From NCBI GenBank assembly GCA_004519485.1, contig CP038107.1:922591-986590 (forward strand): 64,000 bases of DNA, read 5' to 3'. This DNA is from Nannochloropsis oceanica (taxonomy: Eukaryota > Sar > Eustigmatophyceae > Eustigmatales > Monodopsidaceae). The translations under genes were made by a program, and so were the position numbers. The notes below the pieces were generated by a model. That model saw only the letters and a list, made by a program, of their open reading frames with translations. It searched no databases and was not told the origin of the DNA. Below, piece by piece: positions 63,201-64,000 of this stretch (position 1 is the stretch's first letter; each line of letters starts with the position of its first letter).

Positions 63201-64000
63201 CGGCATACCTGGGGAAGGAAGGGAGGGAGAGAGGGAGGCGCATGTGCGTTGGTAGGTAGAGGCATCCAGGCGATCGAAAGGAGTGAGGGGTGGCAGAGAC
63301 GGCTGCATTACCACATGCGGCATCATACACCCATTCATCCGTCCATCCGTCCCTCCCTCCCTCCCTCCCTCCCTCCCTCCTTACATGAGAGCCTCTGCCA
63401 TACGCTCCTGGGTGAGCTTGGCCAGGAGGAGGAGAATGTCACATACGCCCTCGCCCGTGATGGCTGCCGGGAGGGAGGGAGGGAGGGGGGGCAGGAGGGA
63501 GGGGGGGGGGGAGGGTGACGTGAGGAGGGGAGGAGCGGGAGAATGGAAGCGAGAAATCAAGAGGTGAGTCGACAAGGGCGAAAGGGAGGGAGGGGGGGAG
63601 GGAGGGAGGGAGAGAGGTACCGGATGTGGGGACGAGGGAGACGGTGTGGGCACTGTCTTCGTTTTTCCAGTACAGCTCAGAGTTGATGGACTGAGGAGGG
63701 GAGGGAGGGGGGAAGGGAAAGCAGGACGGTAAGAGGAATGCGGATGTAAGGGTGCAAGGCACCTGACAACACCAGAGAGGGAGGGAGGGAGGGAGGGAGG
63801 GAGGGAGGGAGGGAGGGAGGGAGGGAAGGCGTACGCCCCTACCTGCTCCTTGAGCTGCACGATGATCCGTTCGGTCCGGTCTTGAAATTCCCGCCGAGTG
63901 TTTTCCTCCTGCTGTTCCAAAGAGGCGCGAAAGGGACCGTTGGGAATGCTCTTCCAGGCGTAGCAACGATCGACCTGAGGGAAGGAGGGTGGAAGGGAGG
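60243..64000 (-). CDS. EIF5B: Translation initiation factor eIF5B (C-terminal part, continues beyond the window)
   Basis: eIF5B is the GTPase that promotes ribosomal subunit joining. The first visible exon starts at 63974 with [15 protein letters not shown], the continuation of the NKxD guanine-specificity motif split by an intron. Then [60 protein letters not shown] and [16 protein letters not shown] (domain II), [95 protein letters not shown] (domain III), [60 protein letters not shown] (domain IV), and the C-terminal helix [20 protein letters not shown] ending KVFGIV, TGA at 60243. All domains downstream of the GTPase are in order and conserved; at least 13 introns carry GGGA repeats. The N-terminus and G1-G3 motifs lie outside. 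Confidence 0.94.
61190..61206. repeat. Short telomere-like motif (GGGTTAGGGTTAGG)
   Basis: Two TTAGGG units within an eIF5B intron, in otherwise GGGA-rich sequence. It is probably a chance variant of the GGGA repeat rather than an interstitial telomere. Confidence 0.6.

Overview
This is a nuclear genomic window from an intron-rich eukaryote, most likely a photosynthetic stramenopile (ochrophyte alga, possibly a eustigmatophyte). The genes are ordinary eukaryotic housekeeping genes: a Golgi COG subunit, a Mediator subunit, cytosolic uL2, beta-tubulin, eIF5B, VPS4, an NSE2-type SUMO ligase and FAN1. One predicted protein (11142-15959) starts with a signal peptide ending in a Leu-Ala-Phe-Val junction, which resembles the bipartite plastid presequences of algae with secondary red plastids. 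The species cannot be fixed from the sequence alone.

The dominant texture is the tetranucleotide repeat (GGGA)n/(CCCT)n, present in most introns and spilling into some exons. Because 4 is not a multiple of 3 and no frame of the repeat contains a stop, it keeps all six frames open, reading as (LPPS)n on one strand and (GREG)n on the other. Most long open frames in the window are therefore shadows. Genes were called from conserved family motifs joined across plausible GT-AG (once GC-AG) introns.

Layout. 1-4266: no firm gene; a weak YTH-like open frame lies on the minus strand. 4267-5401 (-): 5-formyltetrahydrofolate cyclo-ligase, divergent from FAN1 (+, 6010-10803). 11142-15959 (-): putative plastid protein. 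18066-20852 (+): VPS4. A 100-N assembly gap (21401-21500) is followed by the 3' part of an SbmA/BacA- or ABCD-like ABC half transporter (+, to 24554), whose first visible exon is tandemly triplicated. 25022-29469 (-): TTC27/Emw1-like TPR protein. 29879-30841 (+): unknown Ala/Pro-rich protein. 31818-34578 (-): Gln-rich protein with a cysteine-less E2 (UBC) fold and one in-frame TAA. 34810-40868 (+): COG7. 41382-43469 (-): MED7. 44226-46242 (+): uL2/RPL8. 47421-51430 (-): beta-tubulin in about 15 exons. 52013-53982 (+): NSE2/MMS21. 54859-about 58127 (-): kinase-like protein lacking the HRD aspartate and DFG motif. 60243-64000 (-): C-terminal part of eIF5B, running off the window.

Neighbouring genes are mostly arranged as alternating divergent and convergent pairs with gaps of a few hundred bases. 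There is no operon logic. The most unusual features are the intron design (G-rich GGGA tract after the donor, CCCT tract before the acceptor), a Cys-x2-Cys pair insertion in VPS4, a 174-residue separation of catalytic residues in FAN1, and the Gln-rich UBC-fold gene.
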